64,000 bases of DNA from Acidimicrobiales bacterium (GCA_016716005.1 JADJXE010000001.1:2865001-2929000); one strand, 5' to 3'; positions 26,052 to 34,873 are shown, numbered from the stretch's first letter. Notes: generated by a model from the letters alone, not told the origin. Made by a program: numbers and translations.

Positions 26052-26989
26052 TGAACGACACCGATCGCGCCATCCTCGCGATCGCCAGCCCGCAGCGATG
26101 GCTGGCCACACGGGAGCAGCTCCGGTCAGCGGGCGTGTCCGACCCGGCGATCGCCCGGCGTCGTCGGTCGGGGGTGCTCGTCGCCGCCCAGCCGGGCGCT
26201 CTGCGCCTCGGCGTGGTGCCGCCGACGCTTGAGCAGGGCCTGCTGGCCGCGTGCCTGGCCGCCGGTGAGGGGGCGGTGGTGTCGCACCGCTCCGCCGCGT
26301 GGCTGTGGGGCGTCGACCGCCTCGACATCGCCTGCGTGGAGATCTCGGTGCCGCGGCCCCGCCAGCCCCGGCTGGGTGGCGTGATCGTGCACCGCTCCGG
26401 CGACCTCCGCGACGCCGACGTCGGGTGCCAGCAGGGCATCCCCGTGACCACGCCGGCCCGCGCCTTGCTCGACCTCGGTGCCGTGGCCAGGCGCGGCCTG
26501 GTCGAGCGGGCGCTCGAGGCGTGGCTGATCGAGGGGCTGGTCGACGGGAACGCCCTGCGGCAGCTCCTCGCGACGGCCGGGCGGCCGGGGCGCCCGGGCA
26601 CCGCCGCCCTGCGATGGGCGCTCGACCGGCAGCGGTTGGTCGACGGCGACCCCGACAGCCGCGGCGAGACCCGGCTGGCGTTGCTCGTCGCTCGCCACGG
26701 GGTCCCGGCGCCCGTCCACCACCTGCTGGTCGCCGCGGGCGGGGAGCGCTTCGAGCTCGACGTCGCCCATCCGGAGCTGCGCGCGGCGGTCGAGATCGAC
26801 GGGCGCACCGTCCACGCCCGGATGGCCACCGCCGACGAGGACCGCCGCCGCCAGCACGCCCTCGAGGACGGCGGCTGGCGGTTCCGGCGCTACCCGCTGC
26901 GCCAGGTCGACGCGGCCCCGGCCCGGGTGGCGGCCGACCTCCGGCGGTGGCGGGTTCGCCTCGAGGGCGCCGGCGGGCGGGCAGCGTGA
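26051..26989 (+). CDS. AbiEi-antitoxin-like / DUF559 nuclease-fold protein
   Basis: A 312-residue protein of a common actinobacterial type. The N-terminal ~100 residues resemble the AbiEi winged-helix antitoxin domain (LATREQLRSAGVSDPAIARRRRSG... VVSHRSAAWLWGVD). The C-terminal ~100 residues resemble the DUF559/Vsr-like endonuclease fold (RFELDVAHPELRAAVEIDGRTVHARMATADEDRRRQHALEDGGWRF) with the conserved Glu-Asp core. GTG 26051 is read through a G10 tract. No AbiEii nucleotidyltransferase partner is adjacent, so it is a solitary member. Biological role is unknown; it may be regulatory or nuclease. Confidence 0.78.
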   Translation: MNDTDRAILAIASPQRWLATREQLRSAGVSDPAIARRRRSGVLVAAQPGALRLGVVPPTLEQGLLAACLAAGEGAVVSHRSAAWLWGVDRLDIACVEISVPRPRQPRLGGVIVHRSGDLRDADVGCQQGIPVTTPARALLDLGAVARRGLVERALEAWLIEGLVDGNALRQLLATAGRPGRPGTAALRWALDRQRLVDGDPDSRGETRLALLVARHGVPAPVHHLLVAAGGERFELDVAHPELRAAVEIDGRTVHARMATADEDRRRQHALEDGGWRFRRYPLRQVDAAPARVAADLRRWRVRLEGAGGRAA

Positions 26990-27067
26990 GCGGGGCGACC
27001 AGCCGACTGCGGCCGGCGTGCGCCGGCCCGGCCCGGTAGCGTGGCCGGTGAGGTGGAGGAGGTCCCC

Positions 27068-27613
27068 ATGCGACGGCGTCTGGTAGCGATCGTGATCGCG
27101 GTGCTCGCCCTGGGAGGGTTCGCCGCGGTGGGGCTCCCCGGATCGCCGGCCGGCGCGGCGGTGAAGGCCACGCTGTCCAGCCCGACCGGCGCGTGGTTCA
27201 TCGTGCAGGCCGACGGCTCGGTGCGGGTGTCCTGGGAGGCGGTGCCGGGGGCGGCCGCCTACGAGGTGTACCTCAACGGTGAGCTGCTCACCACCACCGA
27301 GCTGACGAACGTCGTCGAGCAGATCGGCCGCGGCGTCGAAGGGAAGTTCTCGTTCGAGATCGTGGCCGTCGGCGCCGACGGCAGCCGGTCGGAGCCTGCC
27401 GTGGTCACGGTGGTGATCCAGGGCCGCTCACTGGGCACGGGGGGTCAGAGCACCGGTGGCTCGAGCTCGTTCTTCGAGATCCCGGATCCCACCCCCCCGC
27501 CGCCCGACCCCTGCGAGCCGGTCGACACCCTGGGGCTCAAGAACGGGGCGTGCGAGGAGCCTCCGCCGCAGTGCTCCTTCGACAGCCAGGTCGGCAAGGT
27601 CTTCTGCGTGTAG
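27068..27613 (+). CDS. Secreted fibronectin-III-like domain protein
   Basis: A 181-residue exported protein. The signal peptide (RRRLVAIVIAVLALGGFAAVGLP) has a likely cleavage after AGAA near residue 34. One FnIII-like domain follows (VRVSWEAVPGAAAYEVYLNGELL... SFEIVAVGADGSRSEPAVVTVVI, residues ~55-125), then a Ser/Gly linker and a Cys-containing C-terminus (four Cys in about 35 residues, ending VFCV). ATG 27068 has GGAGGAGG 5 nt upstream. Function is unknown; probably an extracellular adhesive or binding domain. Confidence 0.72.
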   Translation: MRRRLVAIVIAVLALGGFAAVGLPGSPAGAAVKATLSSPTGAWFIVQADGSVRVSWEAVPGAAAYEVYLNGELLTTTELTNVVEQIGRGVEGKFSFEIVAVGADGSRSEPAVVTVVIQGRSLGTGGQSTGGSSSFFEIPDPTPPPPDPCEPVDTLGLKNGACEEPPPQCSFDSQVGKVFCV

Positions 27614-27618
27614 CGGCG

Positions 27619-27649
27619 GGCCCCTGACGACGGAGGGCTGACAGGGGCC
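27619..27649. terminator. Candidate terminator between convergent genes
   Basis: Inverted repeat GGCCCCTG / CAGGGGCC (8-bp stem, 15-nt loop), extendable on both sides with a small bulge, just after the FnIII-like gene and before the stop of the nucleotide-sugar dehydrogenase on the other strand. Confidence 0.5.
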
Positions 27650-27669
27650 GCTGCTCCGGCCCGGCAGCA

Positions 27670-28977
27670 CTAGAGGTGGTCGACCCCGGGCCCGGCCGGC
27701 ACCCGGTGGCGGGTGTCGAGCACGTAGCTCGACGCCCGCCCCACCATGGGCAGGTCGAACTCGGCGTGGTCGGTGAGCAGCACCACCACGTCGGCCGCGG
27801 CCAGCTCGTCGGCCGAGAAGGCCACGCGCACCGCGGGCAGGTCGCCCACCTCCTCCACCACGTGCGGGTCGCAGGCCCGCACCTCGGCGCCCAGGGTCGC
27901 GAGCTGGCGGGCGATCGGCAGCGCCGGCGACTCGCGGGCGTCGCCGGTGTTGGGCTTGTAGGCGAGGCCCAGCAGCAGCACCCGCGACCCCTTCACCGCC
28001 CGGCCCCGCTCGTTGAGGCCGACCACCAGGCGGCGCACCACGTAGTCGGGCATGTGGGCGTTCACGTCGTTGGCCAGCTCGACGAACCGGAACGGCGAGC
28101 CCAGCGTGGTGCGGACCTTCCACGACAGGTACGAGGGGTCGATGGGCAGGCAGTGGCCGCCCACGCCGGGTCCGGGGGTGAACCGCATGAACCCGAACGG
28201 CTTGGTGGCGGCCGCGTCGATGGCCTCCCAGATGTCGATGCCGAGGTCGTCGGCGAACATGGCCAGCTCGTTCACCAGGGCGATGTTCACGTGCCGGAAG
28301 GTGTTCTCCAGCAGCTTGGTGAGCTCGGCCTCCTTGGGCGACGACACCGGCACGGTGCGCTCGACCACGGTGTCGTAGAAGCGCTGGACGGCGCGCAGCG
28401 ACGGCAGGTCGACGCCCGACACCACCTTCGGGGTGTTCTCCAGGGTCCAGGTGCGGTTGCCGGGATCGATGCGCTCGGGGCTGTAGCCGAGGTGCACGTC
28501 GGGGCCCACGGCCAGACCGGACCCCTCCTCCAGCAGAGGGCCGACCATCTCCTCGGTGGTGCCCGGGTAGGTGGTCGACTCGAGCACCACGGTGGCGCCG
28601 GGCCGCAGGTGGCGGCCGACCGTTCGCGCCGCGTCCTCGATGTAGGAGAGGTCGGGCACGTGGTCGCGCAGGGGGGTGGGGACGGTGATCACGGCGACGT
28701 CGAAGCCGTCGAGGTCGGCCTCGTCGGCGGTGGGCCTGTAGCGGCCCGTCCCCAGCGCCGCGGCCAGCCGGTCGGAGGGCACGTCGCCCACGTAGCTCTC
28801 ACCTGCGGCCAGGGCCTTCACCCGCCGTTCGTCGACGTCGAAGCCGACCACCGTGTGGCCGACCTCCACCGCCCGCACGGCCAGGGGCAGGCCCACGTAG
28901 CCCTGCCCGACGACCGCCACCCGCTGGGGTCGACCTGTCACGCCCGCCTCCTCCGCCCTGGGCGATCCGCCGATCAC
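27670..28977 (-). CDS. Nucleotide-sugar dehydrogenase (WecC/WbpA-like)
   Basis: A 435-residue UDP-sugar 6-dehydrogenase making a uronic acid by two NAD-dependent oxidations, used for surface polysaccharides. The Rossmann motif is RVAVVGQGYVGLPLAVRAVEVGHTVVGFD. ITVPTPLRD and VLESTTYPGTTEEMV follow. The catalytic Cys is in GPGVGGHCLPIDPSYLSWK, and the C-terminal domain starts LLLGLAYKPNTGDARESPALPI. The motif pattern favours UDP-N-acetyl-mannosamine/glucosamine dehydrogenases over UDP-glucose dehydrogenase. GTG 28977 overlaps the OB-fold gene by 4 bp; GTG 28941 is an alternative start. Confidence 0.92.
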   Translation of the reverse strand: MIGGSPRAEEAGVTGRPQRVAVVGQGYVGLPLAVRAVEVGHTVVGFDVDERRVKALAAGESYVGDVPSDRLAAALGTGRYRPTADEADLDGFDVAVITVPTPLRDHVPDLSYIEDAARTVGRHLRPGATVVLESTTYPGTTEEMVGPLLEEGSGLAVGPDVHLGYSPERIDPGNRTWTLENTPKVVSGVDLPSLRAVQRFYDTVVERTVPVSSPKEAELTKLLENTFRHVNIALVNELAMFADDLGIDIWEAIDAAATKPFGFMRFTPGPGVGGHCLPIDPSYLSWKVRTTLGSPFRFVELANDVNAHMPDYVVRRLVVGLNERGRAVKGSRVLLLGLAYKPNTGDARESPALPIARQLATLGAEVRACDPHVVEEVGDLPAVRVAFSADELAAADVVVLLTDHAEFDLPMVGRASSYVLDTRHRVPAGPGVDHL

Positions 28978-29333
28978 CCGCGGCCGAGGAGCGTATACGC
29001 CGGGTTGAGGATCACCCGCCGGCTGCCCTCCTCGCGGGCGACGCCCTCGAGGACCACACCTCGCCCGGCGTCGAGGCCGCCGATGCGGCGGCGCCCGGTG
29101 AACACCGCGTAGATCTCGCCGGTGCCGTCCTTGATCAGGATCTGCAGGCTGGGCGATCCGGCCCGGGGCACCACCCGGCTGCGCTGGAGCTCGCCCGCGA
29201 CCCGCACCGGACGGCGCAGCGGCACCTCGGCGATGGGCGTGAGCCCCAGCCCGCAGTAGCGGTCGGACAGCCGGGCCGCGTCCAGCTCCTGGACCGAGGC
29301 GGTGAGTCGCTTCATGAAGCCCTTGAGAGCCAT
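28974..29333 (-). CDS. OB-fold nucleic-acid-binding protein
   Basis: A 119-residue protein with an OB-fold of the RecG/tRNA_anti type: VRVAGELQRSRVVPRAGSPSLQILIKDGTGEIYAVFTGRRRIGGLDAGRGVVLEGVAREEGSRRVILNPAYTLL, where LIKDGTGEI-AVF-G is typical. It begins MALKGFMKRLTASVQELDAARLSD. Such small proteins are common in Actinobacteria, often beside transport or repair genes. Here the stop overlaps the dehydrogenase start, so the two are cotranscribed for no evident functional reason. CAGGCT, 7 nt before ATG 29333, may act as a weak -10. Confidence 0.8.
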   Translation of the reverse strand: MALKGFMKRLTASVQELDAARLSDRYCGLGLTPIAEVPLRRPVRVAGELQRSRVVPRAGSPSLQILIKDGTGEIYAVFTGRRRIGGLDAGRGVVLEGVAREEGSRRVILNPAYTLLGRG

Positions 29334-29404
29334 GGCGGCAAGCCTGCCACGGCTAGCGTCGGGGCCGCGACGGGGCGCCGGACCCGCCGGGGAGGCTGGG
29401 CACG

Positions 29405-29701
29405 ATGGCGATGGAGGGGCGAGACCCCAGGCTCTGGAAGGACGCCGGCGGCGTGGGGACGCCGGGCGGTGACGCGAAGCGCGGCCCGTCGGTCGGGCTG
29501 GTGGTCGGCGGCCTGGTGGCGCTGGCGCTGGTGCTGTTCATCGCCCAGAACACCAACGAGGTCGAGGTCAACTTCCTGTTCCTCGACTTCACCGCGTCGG
29601 CGTGGGTGGTGATCGTGATCGGCGTCGTGCTCGGCGTCCTCGCCGACCGGGCCTTCGGCTTCTGGTGGCGCCGCCGGCGCGAGCGCCGCGACCACGAGTA
29701 G
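29405..29701 (+). CDS. LapA-like (DUF1049) membrane protein
   Basis: A 98-residue protein with two hydrophobic helices: VGLVVGGLVALALVLFIAQNTNEVEVNFLF and ASAWVVIVIGVVLGVLADRAF. The IAQNTNEVEVNFLF linker and the Arg-rich end (RRRRERRDHE) are hallmarks of the LapA/DUF1049 family, which in Proteobacteria regulates lipopolysaccharide assembly. In Actinobacteria the role is undefined. ATG 29405 lies 71 bp from the divergent OB-fold gene. Confidence 0.82.
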   Translation: MAMEGRDPRLWKDAGGVGTPGGDAKRGPSVGLVVGGLVALALVLFIAQNTNEVEVNFLFLDFTASAWVVIVIGVVLGVLADRAFGFWWRRRRERRDHE

Positions 29702-29746
29702 CCGCGCCCAGTAGCCGGGCGCGCCGGCGGCCGGGTCGCGCTGCCG

Positions 29747-29752
29747 TACGCT
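29747..29752 (+). promoter_or_regulatory. -10-like hexamer of the GerMN gene
   Basis: TACGCT, 8 nt before GTG 29761; no ribosome-binding site intervenes. Confidence 0.45.
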
Positions 29753-29760
29753 CGTCGACC

Positions 29761-30627
29761 GTGCAGTCCTGGCGGGACGTGTGGCGGGAGCGGTGGGTCC
29801 AGGTCGTCGCCGTCGCCGTCGTGGCGGTGGTGGTGGCCCTGATGCTGACGGGGGGGCCCGACTTCGGGGGCTCCGAGGACGCCGAGCGGGTGCGCACCGA
29901 GGGCGGGTCGACCACGACCGAGGCGACCGACCCGGCGACCGCCGACACCGGGGCGACGCTGCCCGACCCGGTGTCGACGGTGGTGATCACCACGCCGCCG
30001 ACCAGCGCCGGGCCGTCGACCACCCCCACCATCGTCACGTCCACCACCGCCCGGCCCCGCACCTCCACCCCCACCACGGCCCGGCCGGGCACGACCGCAG
30101 CGCCGGCACCCCGGCCGACCACCACCGCGCCCACCCCGGCGCCCACCACGGCGCCCACCACGGCCGCGCCGCCCACGACGGCCGCGCCGCCGACCACCAG
30201 GCCCGGCACCACGGCCCCCTCGGTCGTCGACGTCGAGGTGTTCTGGGTGGCCGCCGGCAGGCTGGTGCCGGTGGTGCGCCAGGTGGTTGTGGCCGAGGCG
30301 GCCACGACGGCGCTGCGTGCCCTGCTCGCCGGCCCGAGCGAGGCCGAGCAGGCCGCCGGCTACAGCAGCCAGGTGCCGCCGGGAACCCGGCTCCTGGCCG
30401 TGACCCTGCAGGGCGGCGTGGCCGAGGTCGACCTGAGCGGCGAGTTCGCCAACCCCGACAGTGGTGAGGAGACCACCCTGCGGATCGCCCAGGTGGTGTG
30501 CACCGTCGACCCCTTCGAGGGCGTCGAGGCGGTCACTCTGGCGGTGGAGGGGCGCCCGCTCACCTCGCTGAACGGTGTCGACCTGTCCCGCCCGGTCACC
30601 TGCGCCGACTTCGGCGCCCTGCGTTGA
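29761..30627 (+). CDS. Membrane-anchored GerMN domain protein
   Basis: A 288-residue protein with an N-terminal signal anchor (VQVVAVAVVAVVVALMLT). A ~120-residue Thr/Pro/Ala-rich linker carries the domain away from the membrane. A C-terminal GerMN (sporulation/germination-type) domain follows: VEVFWVAAGRLVPVVRQV, TALRALLAGPSEAEQAAGYSSQVPPGTRLLAVTLQGGVAEVDLSGEF, LRIAQVVCTVDPFEGVEAVTLAVEGRPL. In Actinobacteria this domain occurs in LpqB-like envelope proteins, so a cell-envelope role is likely. There is no lipobox. Confidence 0.85.
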   Translation: MQSWRDVWRERWVQVVAVAVVAVVVALMLTGGPDFGGSEDAERVRTEGGSTTTEATDPATADTGATLPDPVSTVVITTPPTSAGPSTTPTIVTSTTARPRTSTPTTARPGTTAAPAPRPTTTAPTPAPTTAPTTAAPPTTAAPPTTRPGTTAPSVVDVEVFWVAAGRLVPVVRQVVVAEAATTALRALLAGPSEAEQAAGYSSQVPPGTRLLAVTLQGGVAEVDLSGEFANPDSGEETTLRIAQVVCTVDPFEGVEAVTLAVEGRPLTSLNGVDLSRPVTCADFGALR

Positions 30628-30640
30628 CCGCTTGACGCGC

Positions 30641-30670
30641 ACGGGCCCCGGCCGGAGAGCCGGGGCCCGT
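30641..30670. terminator. Strong bidirectional terminator hairpin
   Basis: A perfect 12-bp stem (ACGGGCCCCGGC / GCCGGGGCCCGT) with a 6-nt loop, centred between the convergent GerMN and CWB2 genes. Confidence 0.8.
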
Positions 30671-30692
30671 GAGATCGGTGGTGCCGGCGGTG

Positions 30693-31754
30693 CTAGGTGA
30701 TGGCCACCTGGATCGCCTGGACCACGTTGGCGGCCACGGCGGCCGGGCCGCCGTAGACGAAGGCCACGGCGATGGGCACCTTCTTGGCCATCAGGTAGCC
30801 GTTGGTGGAGGTGGGCAGCGCCGTGGTCTGGGTGAGCAGCATCGGGCCGCTGGCGCGGATGGCGATGTGGGCGCCACCGGTGAGGGCGTCGGGGAAGTCG
30901 AGGCCGGTGGCCACACCCACGGCGCTGGGGCTCGAGAACCACTTGGTGGCCACCGCCGAGGCGGTGGCGTAGCGGTCGGCACCCACGATCGACTCCGACG
31001 ACGGGGACGCCGCCGCCGCGGGCCCGCCGATCGCGTAGATCTTCTTCCCGCCGATGTACGCGCCGGTCGCCGGCGGGATCACGTTGCCGGCGGTGAGCAG
31101 CACCGCCCCGCCGATCTTGGCGGCGGCGGCCCCGCCCGAGAGGGCGTCGGGGAAGTCGGTGCCGGTGGCCAGGATCACGTTGTTGGGGTTGCCGAGGGCG
31201 TTGGCGATGGCGACGGCGGTCTCGTAGCGGGTGGGGCCGGCGAGGCGGGTGACCACGTAGCCGAGGCCCCGCAGCTGCCCGTCGACCGACCCGCCCACCG
31301 CGGCCGGGCCGCCGAGGACGTACACCTTGCCGCCGGCGGGCAGCACCCGCTGGAGCTCGGCCAGGGTGTCGGGGCTGAGCACGGCAGCCTTGGCCTCCCG
31401 GTTGCCCTGGATGGTGGCGAGCAGGATCGGGCCGTTCAGGAACCTCGCCAGCGGCGTGCCGGCCAGGGCGTCGGGGAAGTTCAGGCCGGTCGCGAGGATC
31501 ACCGCGCCGGCCGAGCCGTTGCGGGGGAAGGCGTCACGCGACAGCAGGATCGCCGTGCCGGCCCGGTCGGTGCCACCGATCTGGGCCACCTGGCCGGTGG
31601 TGGGGGTGGGCACCGGGATCGGCACGGGCGAGGGGGGCCCGGGCGGGGGCGGGGTTGGGAGCGGCGGGATCGGGCCGTACTGGGCCGAGGCCGCGGTGGG
31701 AAGGGCGAGCAGCATGAGGGCCGCCGCCAGGCCGATGAGCATGCGCCGCACCAT
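30693..31754 (-). CDS. Cell-wall-binding repeat 2 surface protein, diverged fourth copy
   Basis: A 353-residue exported protein with a signal peptide (RRMLIGLAAALMLLALPTAASAQ), a Pro-rich linker (PIPPLPTPPPPGPPSPVPIPVPTPT) and three CWB2 modules marked by IGGTDRAGTAI, LAGPTRYETAVAIA and IVGADRYATASAVA, each followed by GLNFPDA, TDFPDA or LDFPDA. It is only distantly like the triplet at 8.4-11.6 kb, so it is an older paralogue. GGAGGT lies just before ATG 31754. Its Pro-rich spacer suggests it spans the wall. Confidence 0.87.
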   Translation of the reverse strand: MVRRMLIGLAAALMLLALPTAASAQYGPIPPLPTPPPPGPPSPVPIPVPTPTTGQVAQIGGTDRAGTAILLSRDAFPRNGSAGAVILATGLNFPDALAGTPLARFLNGPILLATIQGNREAKAAVLSPDTLAELQRVLPAGGKVYVLGGPAAVGGSVDGQLRGLGYVVTRLAGPTRYETAVAIANALGNPNNVILATGTDFPDALSGGAAAAKIGGAVLLTAGNVIPPATGAYIGGKKIYAIGGPAAAASPSSESIVGADRYATASAVATKWFSSPSAVGVATGLDFPDALTGGAHIAIRASGPMLLTQTTALPTSTNGYLMAKKVPIAVAFVYGGPAAVAANVVQAIQVAIT

Positions 31755-31860
31755 GTCGTACCTCCGCCGCCCGGGGGGATGTCTTGCCGAGTCCGGTTCA
31801 GTATCGCCCATCGGGAGGGGTCCCGTCACCATCGTCGTCCCGGGCGCGGCTGAACGGCCT

Positions 31861-34221
31861 TCAGGCCGGTCGCGTGCCCACCGACACCCGCTGGGGGTGC
31901 TCCAGGGTGAACGACGTCGAGGCGGCGCCGGTGGCCGGGTCGAGATCGAGGTCCCGCGGGCGGATCAGCTCGCTGCCGGTGCCGGGGAACACGGTCACCG
32001 CCACCTCGTCGGGGTGCACCACGGGCTGGCGGCCCACCTCCAGGGCGTAGCGCCCGTCGGGCAGGGCCACGGCGCCGACCAGGTCCAGGCGCACCTCGAC
32101 GCTCTGCCCGGGGGGGACCTCGAGGAACGCCCAGTGGACGTAGCGGCCCAGCTCCACCTGGGTGGCGAACGGGGTGAACTGGCCGTTCACGGTGGCGAAC
32201 TGCAGGGGCAGCGGCGTGTACAGGTTGAACCCCACGAGCATCGTGCCGTTCGGCAGGTCACGGTTGTTGCCGATCACCTCGTCGGGGAGGCCGCTGGTGG
32301 GGGCGTCGTTGCGGAGCGTGGCGATGGCCGCGGCCCGCACCTGGCCGCTCGGGTCGACCGTCGCCGTGTAGTCGAGGCGTCGGTGGAGGAAGACGTCGAT
32401 CTTGGAGTTGCCGGCGTTGTTCGTGACCAGCTCGACGAAGTCGCCGTCGACCGGGGCCATGGCGCCGGTGGCTCCCCAGCGGTCGAAGAAGCCGTTCTCC
32501 TCGGCGTCGAACGTGGCGATCTGCAGGTGGCCGTTGCGCACCGCGGGGCCCAACGCCTCGCCGAGGGCCCGCGGGCCGGGGAGGTCGCCGGTGGTGAGGC
32601 GGTCGAACACCGCCCGGGCGACCTCGCCGAGGGCGTCCTCCTGGGCTTGGTCGTCGGCGAACAGCTGGTACTGGTCGACCAGCAGGAACTGCTCGACGTT
32701 GTCGGGGGTGAGGGGCTGGGGGATCCCGGGCACGCTCACCGGCCCGGTGAGCCGGAGGAGGGCGGCCAGCCCGGCAGGGTCGACGGTGATCATCCCGTCG
32801 ATGGGCGAGCCGCCGTCGGTCTGCGGGTAGAGCTGGGCGGTGACGGCGCTGACGGTGGGGAGATCGGGGGGCAGGGTGAGGTTCGACCAGATCACGCTGC
32901 GCGAGAGCGACCCGTAGCGCTCCAGCCAGTCGGGCGGACCGGTGACGGTGAGGTCGCGGTTGGCGCTGGCCTGCCCGAGATCGCTGGTCGACCCGTCGCG
33001 GGCCAGGTCGAGCTGGCCGTCCACCGCGGTGAGCTCGGCGAAGCTGCCCATGTAGCCGCCCAGCCCTCGGGACTCGGCCGGGGTGACCACGGCCACGAAG
33101 TAGCGCCTGGGGCCCTCGCCGCCGAGCAGGCCGGGGGCGACCCGCACGGCGTCGATGGCCAGCTCGGCCTCGGGCAGGGCGTCGACGACCTCGGTCTCCA
33201 GCCGATCGAGGCGGTCGCGCACCGGGCCCGCGACCCACGGCGAGTCGATCCCGTCGAGCACCCCCAACGTGTCGTCCAGCGACCCGGCCACGCTCACCAG
33301 CGCCGGCTCCATGGCCGCGATGCGCCCGGGGTCGAGGGCGCCGGCGCGCACCTGGAGGGTCTGGACGTCGGCGCTGCGGCCGGCGGCGGCGCTGGCCGAG
33401 GCCAGCTGGGCGCCCTGTCCGGCCACGTCCTGGAGGACCCGGGCGTTCTGGGCCAGCACGGGGACGGCCCGGGCCGGCAGCGCCCACCACGCCCCCACCC
33501 GCTCGTCGGCCCGGGCGAAGCCCTCCGCGGCCCGGTCGAACTGGGCGGTGGCGGCCGCGGTGTCGGCGTCGCGGGCCGACACCAGGCCGGCCCGGGCGGC
33601 GTCGATGGCGGCCTGGGCGTCGCTGCGCACGGACAGCAGGGCCACGGTGAACAGCACGATCACGACGGCGGCGACCGCGGCGCCCACGCCCACGGCGACG
33701 CCGACGACCCGCTTCGCCCGCTTGCGGGCGTGCCGCCAGCCCGACGCGAGGATGGGCAGGACCGCGGCCGCGGCCACCAGGGCGCTGGCGCCCACGAACG
33801 GGTCCCAGCCCAGGCGGAGGGCGGCGTTGGCGACCACGGCGGCCACGGCCGCGCCCACCACGGGCTCGCGCCGGTCGAGGCGGAACAGCACGACGACGGT
33901 GACCAGCGCCGCGGCGGGCACCACGGCCAGCCAACCGGCCATGGCGAGGGTGGTGAGGGCCGCCCCCGTGGCCAGGGTCCACCGCCGGGCCCGGGCGCCG
34001 GCCAGCGCCGTCAGCGCGGCCATGGCGGCCGGGAGCAGCTGGTCGACGACGGCGGTTCCGGTGGGGTGGGTGCCGGCCAGCGCGCCGGCGACGGCCGCGG
34101 CCGCGACGATGACGCCGACGGCCGCCCGCTGCTGGGTCGTCAGGTTGCGGCGCCGCTTCGTCCGCCGCCGGAGCGGCTCCTCGGTGGGCCCGGTGGGCTC
34201 GGTGGGCTCGGTGCTGGACAC
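31861..34221 (-). CDS. DUF4012 domain-containing membrane protein
   Basis: A 786-residue protein. The basic N-terminus (RRRTKRRRNLTTQQR) is followed by several hydrophobic helices (residues ~35-190) and a large extracytoplasmic DUF4012 region whose core reads RRYFVAVVTPAESRGLGGYMGSFAELTAVDG and later DGMITVDPAGLAALLRLTGPV and DQYQLFADDQAQEDALGEVARAVFDRL. The fold is distantly LytR-like; no enzymatic activity is established. GTG 34221 lies 11 nt after a TAGCCT hexamer on the minus strand. Beside wall-binding and polysaccharide genes, an envelope role is probable. Confidence 0.87.
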   Translation of the reverse strand: MSSTEPTEPTGPTEEPLRRRTKRRRNLTTQQRAAVGVIVAAAAVAGALAGTHPTGTAVVDQLLPAAMAALTALAGARARRWTLATGAALTTLAMAGWLAVVPAAALVTVVVLFRLDRREPVVGAAVAAVVANAALRLGWDPFVGASALVAAAAVLPILASGWRHARKRAKRVVGVAVGVGAAVAAVVIVLFTVALLSVRSDAQAAIDAARAGLVSARDADTAAATAQFDRAAEGFARADERVGAWWALPARAVPVLAQNARVLQDVAGQGAQLASASAAAGRSADVQTLQVRAGALDPGRIAAMEPALVSVAGSLDDTLGVLDGIDSPWVAGPVRDRLDRLETEVVDALPEAELAIDAVRVAPGLLGGEGPRRYFVAVVTPAESRGLGGYMGSFAELTAVDGQLDLARDGSTSDLGQASANRDLTVTGPPDWLERYGSLSRSVIWSNLTLPPDLPTVSAVTAQLYPQTDGGSPIDGMITVDPAGLAALLRLTGPVSVPGIPQPLTPDNVEQFLLVDQYQLFADDQAQEDALGEVARAVFDRLTTGDLPGPRALGEALGPAVRNGHLQIATFDAEENGFFDRWGATGAMAPVDGDFVELVTNNAGNSKIDVFLHRRLDYTATVDPSGQVRAAAIATLRNDAPTSGLPDEVIGNNRDLPNGTMLVGFNLYTPLPLQFATVNGQFTPFATQVELGRYVHWAFLEVPPGQSVEVRLDLVGAVALPDGRYALEVGRQPVVHPDEVAVTVFPGTGSELIRPRDLDLDPATGAASTSFTLEHPQRVSVGTRPA

Positions 34222-34297
34222 GACGGCCGGTCAGGCTAGGTGGTGCCGGCCCGGCCGCGGGATCGACCCCGAGTCGTTCGCGCCGGCGGGCCGCCCG

Positions 34298-34303
34298 TAG
34301 CAT
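34298..34303 (+). promoter_or_regulatory. -10-like hexamer of the small anchored protein gene
   Basis: TAGCAT, 8 nt before GTG 34312; leaderless arrangement. Confidence 0.45.
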
Positions 34304-34311
34304 CGGCGGCC

Positions 34312-34785
34312 GTGCCCACCCGCCGGTTGATCGCCCTGGCCCTGGTCTGCGGGATGGCCATCCTGCTGGCCGGCGGGGTGCAGCTGTTCCTGCTGGCCGG
34401 GCAGGACGACGGCTCGTCGACCGGCTCCCTGCTCGAGCCGGGCACCTCGGCCGAGGTGGGCGACGTGACGGCCGGGGTGGTGTCGGCCGAGCGGTCCGGC
34501 GACGCGGTGCTCCTCGTGGTCGACGTGGCCGTGGCCACCGGCGCCGACGAGGGCGTCGACGACGCCCGGGCCGGCTGGGGCCTGCTGCGGGGCGACTCGG
34601 GGGCGCTCGTCGACCGGGCCGAGGTGACGGGCGGGGAGGCCCGGCCCTGCGCCGGGCTGGCGGTGGCGCCGGGCGAGTCGGTCGAGTGCGTGGTGGCGTT
34701 CGCGCCGCCGCCCGGCTCCGGCGACGCCTTCGTGGCGATCTACGGCCGCGGCGACGACCGGGCCTCGTGGAGCGTCACCGTCTGA
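34312..34785 (+). CDS. Unrecognised membrane-anchored extracytoplasmic protein
   Basis: A 157-residue protein with one N-terminal hydrophobic helix (LIALALVCGMAILLAGGVQLFLLAG) and a beta-rich outer domain (VGDVTAGVVSAERSGDAVLLVVDVAVAT... ESVECVVAFAPPPGSGDAFVAIYGR) that resembles the DUF4352/immunoglobulin-like telomeric-repeat-binding fold seen in small actinobacterial lipoproteins. There is no lipobox Cys at the helix end, but two Cys occur in the domain (PCAGLA, SVECVV) and may form a disulphide. It precedes the ATP-grasp gene by 88 bp. No function can be assigned. Confidence 0.65.
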   Translation: MPTRRLIALALVCGMAILLAGGVQLFLLAGQDDGSSTGSLLEPGTSAEVGDVTAGVVSAERSGDAVLLVVDVAVATGADEGVDDARAGWGLLRGDSGALVDRAEVTGGEARPCAGLAVAPGESVECVVAFAPPPGSGDAFVAIYGRGDDRASWSVTV

Positions 34786-34786
34786 G

Positions 34787-34823
34787 TCGCGTGTGAACGT
34801 CGCGTGTGAACGCTGTGTGATCG
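34787..34823. promoter_or_regulatory. Direct-repeat regulatory element upstream of the ATP-grasp gene
   Basis: Two abutting perfect 13-bp copies of TCGCGTGTGAACG (34787-34799 and 34800-34812), then CTGTGTGATCG, so GTGTGAACG and GTGTGATCG also repeat with an 11-bp period. Direct repeats of 7+4 bp are typical of OmpR/PhoB-family regulators. The second GTGTGAACG starts 57 bp before the -10 hexamer. Confidence 0.55.
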
Positions 34824-34860
34824 ATGCCGGACCGCGGGTCACCCACGGCGGGCGATTCGG

Positions 34861-34866
34861 TACCGT
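34861..34866 (+). promoter_or_regulatory. -10-like hexamer of the ATP-grasp gene
   Basis: TACCGT, 7 nt before ATG 34874, preceded by the GTGTGAACG direct repeats. Confidence 0.5.
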
Positions 34867-34873
34867 CCTGGTG

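Noticed and set aside
29605..30942. Minus-strand frame antisense to the GerMN gene with Val/Gly-rich translation
   Set aside because: It is the mirror of the Thr/Pro linker codons; no domain, no start context.
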